DNA of 40,262 bases from positions 1 to 40,262 of the forward strand of contig JACDGE010000014.1 in NCBI GenBank assembly GCA_013815465.1. The letters are read 5' to 3'. Positions 33,886 to 40,262 of this stretch are shown here, piece after piece; the stretch's first letter is position 1, and each line of letters begins with the position of its first letter. The notes under the pieces were generated by a model. It searched no databases, was not told the DNA's origin, and saw only the letters and a list, made by a program, of their open reading frames with translations. Origin of the DNA: Alphaproteobacteria bacterium (GTDB lineage Bacteria; Pseudomonadota; Alphaproteobacteria; UBA9655). The translations under genes and the position numbers were made by a program.

Positions 33886-34380
33886 AAAGGTCAGATTCAG
33901 GAAGCAGTGATCAGATAATTCTTGAATCTGAAGTACATAAGCCTCCCTTCATGTAGTCGCCCCACCAAACTGTGACTCATGGTCACGTCCAAAGCTTCGG
34001 TTGGCGTTAAAGAAGGAAGAATGCCTGAAAGACGAGAGACCACCAGGGGCTTTCCCACCCTGGAGGGCCTAACATGAGGAAATTATGGCCACCAGCTGCC
34101 CTTGTCACCTCAAGGGCTCTTTTGCTGTTCCCTAGCCCTTTATATTCTTTAAATCAAGGGTTTTTCGAGGGGCTTCTTCCTCCACCTGCTATTGCGGTGG
34201 AGAAAGAACTTGAATGAAGGAGTGGTCCCTTTAGATTCGGAAACAAAGCAATCTCTTAATCATGAACCATCCCCTAAACCAGATGAGTTTCCACGCTATA
34301 ACGAAAACGCGTCAAAATCTTCAAGTAAGCTCCGCTTTCATTTTAATAAAACATAAACCTTTTCTTGATATCTTTTAGTC
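33886..34380. other. Gene-poor region after ftsZ with several inverted repeats
   Basis: No intact gene is seen. After ftsZ, CAGATTCAGGAA and TTCTTGAATCTG (about 33892-33930) form an inverted repeat. GTGAC/GTCAC (near 33975-33990) and CCAGGG/CCCTGG (near 34045-34065) are further small hairpins. A frame open from 34153 to 34353 without a start codon ends with RYNENASKSSSKLRFHFNKT; it may be the decayed end of a gene or chance. Many alphaproteobacteria have lpxC after ftsZ; I find no trace of it. Confidence 0.45.
34098..34122 (+). terminator. Candidate rho-independent terminator after the ftsZ region
   Basis: GCCCTTG (34098-34104) pairs with CAAGGGC (34111-34117) around a 6-base loop, followed by TCTTTTG. 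The stem is strong and the T-run modest. It lies 210 bases after the ftsZ stop, so it may end the dcw transcript or a separate short RNA. Confidence 0.5.
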
Positions 34381-34501
34381 TATAGTGAGTTAGTTTGAAT
34401 TGGAGATCACATAGCCATCATGACCTCTCCAGACTGTCATGCTGAACTTATTTCAGCATGAAACCTGAGGAGTTGAGGCATCTTCAACTTAATGCACTAT
34501 A
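34381..34501. repeat. 121-bp repeat, copy 1 (MITE-like)
   Basis: It runs from TATAGTGAGTTAG to CTTAATGCACTATA. The ends are inverted (TATAGTG/CACTATA). It is 121 bases long and about 93% identical by eye to copy 2 at 35286-35406, in the same orientation. The interior includes TGTCATGCTGAACTTATTTCAGCATGA, which forms a hairpin. It has no coding capacity, as expected for a miniature inverted-repeat element. Copy 1 lies just before the cysteine-rich secreted gene and may carry its promoter. Confidence 0.8.
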
Positions 34502-34536
34502 TCTTAAATCCGTTCATCTTGTGAAGGAACAAGCTA

Positions 34537-35166
34537 ATGAATAGAAACTTTAAATTCTCATCATTTTTTTTACTGATCCTTCTAACATTCACGATAAGTT
34601 CTCCTAATGCAAATGCCGAGGATGAATGTGCTCCGGATGGGTTGGGAGGTAAAGCGACTGCAAAATCCATGTGTCCAGATACGTGTAAAGGTGTTGAAGG
34701 GACATGGAATGGAGAATGGCTCGGAAAAACAAATAAACAATGTGCGAAGCCTAATATCTATGGGAGTGTATGTGGATGCGTCAATGAAAGATGTCAGTGC
34801 GATACAGATGGAACCCAAAGCTCAAGTTGTGATGAAGCTAAAAATAAATTAGGCCCTAATAAGTGTTCCTCTAACTGTGATTGCACACAAGGAAGAAGCT
34901 GTATTAATGGCTGGTGTAACACTAAACCGCCAGATATAGCGTGTTGCAATAAGTGTGATATCGCAGCTCTTGGGTGTGAAGGGGGATGTAGTAACAAACC
35001 TCCCGTTGATCAACCCGGTTGTTTATGGCCATGCGATGCTGAATGGGCACTTTGTAGAAAGCAGTGCGGGGGGTGCCCTTCTAAAGGAAAGAAAGAGCGT
35101 GACCATGAGAAAGCCCCTACAGCAAAGGAATTTTCAACCCCTAGGGCGCCACGTAAAGAAAGCTAA
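34537..35166 (+). CDS. Cysteine-rich secreted protein with a possible MVL-like mannan-binding module
   Basis: A 209-residue protein with a clear signal peptide (about 1-27, ending ANA) and a GAAGGAA ribosome binding site. Residues about 43-82 (MCPDTCKGVEGTWNGEWL through YGSVCGC) resemble the CPxxC...WNGxW...SVCGC pattern of MVL-type mannan-binding modules. Next comes CSSNCDCTQGRSCINGWC, a small cystine-knot-like unit. The C-terminal part has two CX3C-X6-CX3C units (around CCNKCDIAALGCEGGC and CLWPCDAEWALCRKQC), then a charged tail. It is probably exported and disulfide-bonded; carbohydrate binding is inferred from similarity by eye. Two 121-bp repeats flank the gene. Confidence 0.65.
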   Translation: MNRNFKFSSFFLLILLTFTISSPNANAEDECAPDGLGGKATAKSMCPDTCKGVEGTWNGEWLGKTNKQCAKPNIYGSVCGCVNERCQCDTDGTQSSSCDEAKNKLGPNKCSSNCDCTQGRSCINGWCNTKPPDIACCNKCDIAALGCEGGCSNKPPVDQPGCLWPCDAEWALCRKQCGGCPSKGKKERDHEKAPTAKEFSTPRAPRKES

Positions 35167-35220
35167 GCTTCAACTCAGACAGTGGAGTGATCTCAATGAG
35201 CTCAAAATTAGTGCATTAGC

Positions 35221-35465
35221 CCTCTTTCGAAACTCATTCTCGCTACCGCTCCGCTGTCATCCCGAACTTGTGTCGGGATCTCTTTTATAGTGAGTTAGTT
35301 TGAATTGGAGATTACATAGCGATCATGACCTCTCCAGACTGTCATGCTGAATTTATTTCAGTATGACACCTGAAGAGTTGAGGCATCTTCAACTTAATGC
35401 ACTATAGATGCTAAAAAAAGTTCAGCATGACAACTGTGGGGGAGTATAGAGAGTTTCGAAAGAGG
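35221..35465. repeat. Nested repeat: 15-bp inverted arms enclosing copy 2 of the 121-bp element
   Basis: CCTCTTTCGAAACTC (35221-35235) and GAGTTTCGAAAGAGG (35451-35465) are perfect inverted repeats 215 bases apart. Between them lie TGTCATCCCGAACTTGTGTCGGGA, another hairpin motif (about 35255-35278), and the whole second 121-bp copy. This suggests one mobile element inserted into another. No transposase is coded. Confidence 0.65.
35286..35406. repeat. 121-bp repeat, copy 2 (MITE-like)
   Basis: Same length, ends (TATAGTG...CACTATA) and orientation as copy 1 at 34381-34501, with a handful of substitutions. It lies 120 bases after the stop of the cysteine-rich gene. The pair therefore brackets a roughly 785-base unit containing one gene. 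Confidence 0.8.
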
Positions 35466-35610
35466 TCTACTAATATTGGTGTATTTTAGAGCAGCTTTTC
35501 CTTAAGCTGGCACTTATGGGCGAAAGCAGGGAATCTCTAGAAAATACGTTTCTTCTCCGAAATGCGGATTAATCGCACTGTATCCCCCTTGTAAAAAAAA
35601 TCCTTCCACA

Positions 35611-35638
35611 AAAAAACCCCCGCTTTCGCGGGGGTCTT
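35611..35638 (-). terminator. Rho-independent terminator of the outer-membrane protein gene
   Basis: CCCCCGC (35617-35623) pairs with GCGGGGG (35628-35634) around a 4-base loop. Read on the minus strand the stem is followed by TTTTTT (35616-35611). It is placed 32 bases after the stop of the minus-strand barrel gene. Confidence 0.9.
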
Positions 35639-35669
35639 TAAAAGAGTTTCCTCTTTTAGCAGTACAAGT

Positions 35670-36383
35670 TTAGTAGACGATTTTAGCTGTCAAAGCAAAC
35701 TTGTTGTTTTGTGGTCTAACTTTATGTCTTGTTTGGAATTCCGAATTCCGATGGTTGAGTCCACCACCATAAATTCCGGTATATTCAAAACCAACCACAA
35801 CGTGCTTTGTTGCCAAGAAGTCAACACCGACCTTCCACAAGAAGGAGTTCAAGCGCTTTTTCTTTCTTGAGTCGTTAGATTCATCACTAGTGAATGCGCT
35901 CTTCCAACGAGCATTTTCCCAACCAAGTCCAATGAATGGCATAGCAATTTCACGCATGACATAACCCAAACGACCATAGAGGTCGAGAGAATTTTCAAGA
36001 CGTATTTTATTAGCTGTTCTGACGTTACCATTCACGCGACCATCAAGAGATGTGGATCTGCCTTTTGTGTTCGCCCAATTGGCATCAAAAGCGATTCCAA
36101 GTGCCCAGTTACAGCCTATGCGATGGGTGTAACCTACACCGACACCACCATCAATACCTTTGAAGGCGCGATCGTCTCTTTTAGCATCAAAATTGTCGTT
36201 GAACCTATATTTCGCAAATCCAATGTCATACCCAATGTTGCCACCAAGGTGGAAACCCTGGAATGCCTTTGGACAGCCAGCTTGAGGCGCAGGAACACCG
36301 ACAGGTACGCCTGCAGTATCAGCTAATGCCCCTTGAGCGACTGTAGCTGCTAAGATAAATCCGAGTAAATAAACTTTCTTCAT
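35670..36383 (-). CDS. Outer-membrane beta-barrel protein (opacity/OmpA-barrel type)
   Basis: A 237-residue protein with a signal peptide (1-21, cut after ALA). The mature start holds FQGFHLGGNIGYDIG, typical of small 8-stranded barrels. Alternating hydrophobic/polar strands follow (GGVGVGYTHRIG, WALGIAFDANW, LYGRLGYVM, FLWKVGVDFLATKHVVVGFEYTG). The chain ends KFALTAKIVY, with a terminal aromatic residue as needed for BAM-dependent insertion. An AAAGGA ribosome binding site precedes the ATG, and a strong terminator follows. It is likely an abundant single-gene surface protein. The exact family and any adhesive role cannot be told from sequence. Confidence 0.85.
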   Translation of the reverse strand: MKKVYLLGFILAATVAQGALADTAGVPVGVPAPQAGCPKAFQGFHLGGNIGYDIGFAKYRFNDNFDAKRDDRAFKGIDGGVGVGYTHRIGCNWALGIAFDANWANTKGRSTSLDGRVNGNVRTANKIRLENSLDLYGRLGYVMREIAMPFIGLGWENARWKSAFTSDESNDSRKKKRLNSFLWKVGVDFLATKHVVVGFEYTGIYGGGLNHRNSEFQTRHKVRPQNNKFALTAKIVY

Positions 36384-36499
36384 GTTAATATCCTTTCTTG
36401 AAAGTTAGCAAGAATATGTATTACCATAGCCATATGACGTAAGCAGAAAAAAAAACACTTTTTTCATAAAATTTTTTAGAAAGTTGCAAAGATACAACA

Positions 36500-37843
36500 A
36501 TGACAAAATTACGATTCGCCCCTTCTCCCACCGGCTATCTCCATTTAGGGAACATCCGAACAGCTCTTATCAACTGGCTTTTTGCCCGGTCGCACAAGGG
36601 ACACTTTACCTTACGTCTAGATGATACAGACGGTGAGCGCTCTCACCAAAAATATGCTGACCAAATAAAAGAAGACCTTTTGTGGCTCGGGCTTAACATG
36701 GATGACATTGTGAGACAATCCGATCGTCTTGAGCGTTATGCCAATGCGGCAGACTCCCTCAAAGCCAAAGAAAGGCTCTACCCTTGTTATGAAACCCCAG
36801 AAGAACTCAAACTACAAAGAAAAGCTCAGCTCTCGGCGGGAAAACCTCCTCTTTACAATAGGGCGTCCCTTTCTTTAACGATAGAACAGAAAGAAAAGTA
36901 CCAAGAGGAAGGCCGAAAACCTCACTGGCGATTTAAAATGGAAAAAGGTGCAATACGTTGGAACGATCTGGTCAGAGGGGAGGTCGTGTTCCAAGGAGAG
37001 CTTCTAAATGATCCGATCATCATCCGAGAGGATGGTTCTCCCCTCTTTACTTTCGCCACCGCTGTCGATGATTTTGAAATGGGAATCACCCATATTCTCC
37101 GAGGAGAAGACCACGTCACCAACACGGCTCAGCAAATCCAAATAATGGAAGCTCTTATTGATGCGCCCAACACCATCCAATTTGGCCATCTTGCGCTTAT
37201 CTCGGGAGGAAAGGGGGAAGGCCTGTCTAAACGAGAAGGGAGCCTGGGGATCGTCCATCTGCGGGAAGAAGGCCTTGAACCCTTAACCGTCAATAGCCTT
37301 TTGGCAAAACTGGGGACGTCTGATCCCATAGGCCCCCATATTAGTCTTGAGGGTATATTGGCTGAGTTTGATATTCAAAAATTTGGACGTTCTACCCCGA
37401 AACTTGATCCAGAGGATCTTTGGCAAATGAATATAAAAATTCTGCATAGTCTCCCCTTTGATCAGGTTAAGGAGAGGCTGGAAGCGATGGGAATGACAGG
37501 CGTTACACCAGAATTTTGGGTTCTCATTCAAAAGAACATTACAAAATTTCGAGAGGTTAAAGAATGGTGGACAATTTGCTACGGCCACAAAGCCTTCACG
37601 GAAGACAACCAAAGCCTTTTAGAAGTTGCTGAGCATTTTTTGCCCCCGGATCCCTGGGATGAGAGCACTTTTAAAACATGGATGGATGCAGTCAAACAAG
37701 ATACAGGCCTTAAGGGTAAAGAACTTTTCATGCCTCTCCGGAAGGCTCTTACAGGAAAAGAACATGGTCCCGAACTAAAAGACTTGATTCTCTTGATGGG
37801 ACGGCCCAAAGTACTCAATAGACTTCAAACAGCGCGAGCGTAA
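36500..37843 (+). CDS. gltX: Glutamyl-tRNA synthetase
   Basis: A 447-residue class I aminoacyl-tRNA synthetase that charges tRNA-Glu. The HIGH-type motif is SPTGYLHLGNI (9-19), and the KMSKS-type motif is GLSKR (241-245). The active site reads TLRLDDTD (38-44), the form common in one of the two alphaproteobacterial GltX groups; bacteria with two copies often use one for tRNA-Gln. There is no zinc-binding cysteine cluster. It is 3 bases before cysS, so the two are co-transcribed. Confidence 0.95.
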   Translation: MTKLRFAPSPTGYLHLGNIRTALINWLFARSHKGHFTLRLDDTDGERSHQKYADQIKEDLLWLGLNMDDIVRQSDRLERYANAADSLKAKERLYPCYETPEELKLQRKAQLSAGKPPLYNRASLSLTIEQKEKYQEEGRKPHWRFKMEKGAIRWNDLVRGEVVFQGELLNDPIIIREDGSPLFTFATAVDDFEMGITHILRGEDHVTNTAQQIQIMEALIDAPNTIQFGHLALISGGKGEGLSKREGSLGIVHLREEGLEPLTVNSLLAKLGTSDPIGPHISLEGILAEFDIQKFGRSTPKLDPEDLWQMNIKILHSLPFDQVKERLEAMGMTGVTPEFWVLIQKNITKFREVKEWWTICYGHKAFTEDNQSLLEVAEHFLPPDPWDESTFKTWMDAVKQDTGLKGKELFMPLRKALTGKEHGPELKDLILLMGRPKVLNRLQTARA

Positions 37844-37846
37844 AAA

Positions 37847-39208
37847 ATGCCAATCTTTTTACATAATACTTTGAAACGTAAAAAAGAATTGTTTTCACCA
37901 TTAGATCCCACAAACGTTCGATTGTATGTCTGTGGACCTACCGTTTATGATTTTGCTCATATCGGAAATGCCAGACCCTATGTGATTTTTGATGTGTTGG
38001 GCCGTCTTTTACGCGAAATCTACCCCAAGGTTACGTACGTCAGAAATATTACAGATATCGATGACAAGATCATTACGGCTTCGCGTAAAAATGGAGAAGA
38101 GATCTCTGCTCTTACACAAAGAACAACTCAGTATTTTCGCGATGATATGAAATCTCTGGGCAATATTCCCCCCGATGTAGAACCATTAGCCACGGCTCAT
38201 GTTAAAGAGATGATGTCTATGATAGAATCCCTCATAGAAAAAGAATTCGCTTATGAAAGTGAAGGGCATGTTCTTTTTGCAGTCAAAAACTTTCCTCACT
38301 ATGGTCAGCTTTCTCATTGCAATCATGATGAAATGATAGCGGGCGCACGCGTCGAAATCGCCCCTTATAAAAGAAATCCAGAAGATTTTATCCTCTGGAA
38401 ACCCTCTGATGAAGGAATACCGGGGTGGGAAAGCCCCTGGGGAAGGGGACGGCCTGGGTGGCACATTGAATGTTCAGCCATGTCCTTAAAATATTTGGGA
38501 GAAACTTTTGACATCCATGGAGGGGGGCAAGATCTCATTTTCCCTCACCATGAAAATGAGTTGGCTCAAAGTCAGGCTTGCTTTGGCCCTCAGACTTTTG
38601 CACGGCTATGGCTGCATAACGGCATGTTAACGGTCAATGGCGAAAAAATGTCCAAATCTTTAGGAAATTTTATCACCATGCGCCAACTTCTTGAAAAAAT
38701 GCCGGGAGAACTTGTTCGTTTTGTTCTTTTGTCCTCTCATTATCGACAACCTCTCGATTGGAATGACCAAACGGTTCTTCAAAGCCGCCAAAGCTTAGAT
38801 CGTCTTTATAATGCTTTAAGAGGACGAATCTTAAATAGTGAGACTCGAGCCTCAGAATCTATTAAAAGTGCCCTTGAAGATGATCTAAATACCCCCTTCG
38901 CCCTATCCGCTCTTCATGAGATTGCATCTCAGCTCAATAAAACCTCTGATGAAAGTGAAAAAAATCAATTAGCCTCCCATTTAAAGGCAAGCGGTGCGTG
39001 GCTCGGTCTTTTGCAGCAAGATCCAGAAATCTGGTTTAAGGGAGATCAGGGGGTTGACGAAGTAGAAATTCTTTCTCTCATTAACCAACGAAATGATGCC
39101 CGCGCAAACAAGAATTTTGCAGAAGCCGATCGGGTACGGGATATGCTGTTAAAAATGGGAATTCTTTTAGAAGACAGTTCAAAGGGTACAACATGGAGAC
39201 ATGTATAA
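37847..39208 (+). CDS. cysS: Cysteinyl-tRNA synthetase
   Basis: A 453-residue class I synthetase that charges tRNA-Cys. Zinc ligands are visible as Cys29 (YVCGPTVYD), Cys209 (WHIECSAM), His234 and Glu238 (FPHHENELA). The HIGN motif is at 38-41 and KMSKS at 267-271. The C-terminal helical domain with NKNFAEADRVRDMLLKMGI is typical. Length is standard. It sits between gltX and trmJ in a tight run. Confidence 0.97.
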   Translation: MPIFLHNTLKRKKELFSPLDPTNVRLYVCGPTVYDFAHIGNARPYVIFDVLGRLLREIYPKVTYVRNITDIDDKIITASRKNGEEISALTQRTTQYFRDDMKSLGNIPPDVEPLATAHVKEMMSMIESLIEKEFAYESEGHVLFAVKNFPHYGQLSHCNHDEMIAGARVEIAPYKRNPEDFILWKPSDEGIPGWESPWGRGRPGWHIECSAMSLKYLGETFDIHGGGQDLIFPHHENELAQSQACFGPQTFARLWLHNGMLTVNGEKMSKSLGNFITMRQLLEKMPGELVRFVLLSSHYRQPLDWNDQTVLQSRQSLDRLYNALRGRILNSETRASESIKSALEDDLNTPFALSALHEIASQLNKTSDESEKNQLASHLKASGAWLGLLQQDPEIWFKGDQGVDEVEILSLINQRNDARANKNFAEADRVRDMLLKMGILLEDSSKGTTWRHV

Positions 39209-39218
39209 ATGAGGGTTT

Positions 39219-39956
39219 GTGATACGCACTAATTTAACGAACTTAATCATCATTCTTGTTGAGCCGCAGCTTGCCCAAAACATTGGAGCGGTCGCGAGAG
39301 CGATGTTAAATTTTGGCCTCACGGATCTTCGTCTCGTCAATCCCCGCGATGGGTGGCCCAACCACGATGCCTTTGCATCCGCAGCAGGAGCGGATAAAGT
39401 TATTGAAAATATTCAAGTTTTTTCGACAACTGCTGCAGCCATGGGTGATTTAAATCGCGTTTTTGCGACATCTGTACGGGCGCATGATATGATAAAGTGC
39501 ATTTACTCCCCCCATGCAGCGCTTGAACATCTTGTTGAGACAGCACGGCAGAACCAAAAAGTTGGCGTTTTATTCGGAGGGGAAAGATGTGGCCTCCAAA
39601 GCGAAGATATAGCCCTCTGTGAAGCCCTTATTAAAATTCCAAGTAATCCAGAATTTTCCTCCCTCAATTTAGCCCATGCTGTAGCTCTTATTGCCTATGA
39701 GTGGAGTCTGCACATAAACACTTCTCCTTCACAAATTTTTAGGACGGGCCTCACCAGCCTTGCCACAAGAGAGGATTTGGGAAAGTTTTTTATCCATTTG
39801 GAAGAAGAACTGGATCGGACGGGTTTTCTGCATCACAAAAAAAAACGCCCCGCCATGGTGCGTAATATCCGCAATATCTTTCAAAGGGCGAATCTGACCG
39901 AGCAAGAAGTGCGTTCTCTCAGGGGAATCGTCAGAAGTCTTGTCAGAGGTTCGTGA
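39219..39956 (+). CDS. trmJ: tRNA 2'-O-methyltransferase of the TrmJ/SpoU family
   Basis: A 245-residue SPOUT-class RNA methyltransferase, probably modifying the ribose at position 32 of tRNAs. The three motifs are NIGAVARAMLNFG (motif 1), LFGGERCGLQSEDI (motif 2) and IPSNPEFSSLNLAHAVALIAYE (motif 3). A C-terminal helical extension (KKRPAMVRNIRNIFQRANLTEQEVRSLRGIV) matches TrmJ. The start is a GTG at 39219, with GAGGG at 39211-39215 as ribosome binding site, 10 bases after cysS. TrmJ and close TrMet_Xm relatives are hard to separate by eye. Confidence 0.88.
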   Translation: MIRTNLTNLIIILVEPQLAQNIGAVARAMLNFGLTDLRLVNPRDGWPNHDAFASAAGADKVIENIQVFSTTAAAMGDLNRVFATSVRAHDMIKCIYSPHAALEHLVETARQNQKVGVLFGGERCGLQSEDIALCEALIKIPSNPEFSSLNLAHAVALIAYEWSLHINTSPSQIFRTGLTSLATREDLGKFFIHLEEELDRTGFLHHKKKRPAMVRNIRNIFQRANLTEQEVRSLRGIVRSLVRGS

Positions 39957-40138
39957 TTTTTCTAAATTACCAAGAATTCTGGTAGGGCTATGACCAAAAT
40001 ACATGGTAAATTAAGATGTATCTCACCAGACTCCTTGAAGGAGACTTAATTTAGTAGCTCACCATCAAAAACCAGGGGCCACGGGAAAAATGCTGGTTTT
40101 TATTGTCAATCTTATTATACGCCCATAATAACATCTAC

Positions 40139-40262
40139 CAGGGCTAAGGCGTAGAAATAATTTTTGATTTGTGATAAGCATAAGTCAAAAGGACTAGTTA
40201 TGCTTTTATCACTTTTAGAAGAACTCACAGATTTTCGTAGTTTTCATGGAAAAGAATACAAA
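40139..40262 (+). mobile_element. 5' end of a probable ISAs1-family insertion sequence (cut by the window)
   Basis: An ATG at 40200 opens a frame that runs off the window. Its 21 codons (MLLSLLEELTDFRSFHGKEY) match the start of ISAs1-family (H-repeat type) transposases, which begin with a LLExxxDxRxxxGKxY motif. AAAGGA lies shortly before it. CAGGGCTAAGGC at 40139 may be the left terminal repeat, but the other end is outside the window. Confidence 0.55.

Noticed and set aside
33950-34075. Minus-strand open frame after ftsZ (VRPSRVGKPLVVSRLSG...)
   Set aside because: It has no plausible start or ribosome binding site and sits over several hairpins, so it is more likely non-coding DNA read by chance.
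1-40262. CRISPR array or phage module
   Set aside because: I see no regularly spaced identical repeats with unique spacers and no phage structural or integrase genes in the window.

Overview
The window looks like a chromosomal segment of an alphaproteobacterium, probably a host-associated one of the Holosporales type (order assigned by inference). The support is: a complete 16-gene division and cell-wall (dcw) cluster, a murA next to a DUF2948 gene, an Rsm22-type methyltransferase, a gltX of the RLDDTD type, moderate GC content, many short palindromic repeats between genes, and several secreted proteins that look like effectors. MurE carries the DNPR motif of meso-diaminopimelate-adding enzymes, so a normal Gram-negative peptidoglycan is expected.

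Left part (1-9.5 kb): a truncated PIN-domain toxin remnant, a small secreted protein, an Rsm22-like protein, a secreted HNH/ENDO VII (LHH-type) nuclease with eukaryote-style basic motifs, a tricorn protease, greA, tRNA-Ser(CGA), a zinc-dependent deacylase and an Ogt-type DNA repair protein. This part is of mixed orientation and has palindromic elements.

Middle-left (9.5-15.2 kb): a minus-strand run with dcd-murA-DUF2948 and a znuC-znuB-znuA metal importer, interrupted by one plus-strand gene for a small cysteine-rich secreted protein. A 34-codon membrane-peptide ORF lies just upstream of znuC.

Centre (15.2-33.9 kb): a divergent control region with a four-fold 10-bp repeat that fits a MraZ operator, plus DnaA-box-like sites. 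It is followed by mraZ-rsmH-ftsL-ftsI-murE-murF-mraY-murD-ftsW-murG-murC-murB-ddl-ftsQ-ftsA-ftsZ, all on the plus strand, mostly overlapping or nearly so. The compact layout is broken at three junctions (murE/murF, murD/ftsW, murG/murC) by palindromic or structured insertions. Two of these contain small ORFs that link the upstream stop codon to the downstream start codon.

Right part (33.9-40.26 kb): a gene-poor stretch where many alphaproteobacteria carry lpxC, then a secreted cysteine-rich protein with a possible MVL-like mannan-binding module. That gene lies between two 121-bp direct copies of one repeat. An outer-membrane beta-barrel gene with a clear terminator follows, then a gltX-cysS-trmJ run, and finally the first 21 codons of a probable ISAs1-family transposase.

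Most of the window is housekeeping. The novelty lies in the secreted nuclease, the two cysteine-rich secreted proteins, and the way palindromic elements have entered the dcw operon while translation-coupling geometry appears to be kept.
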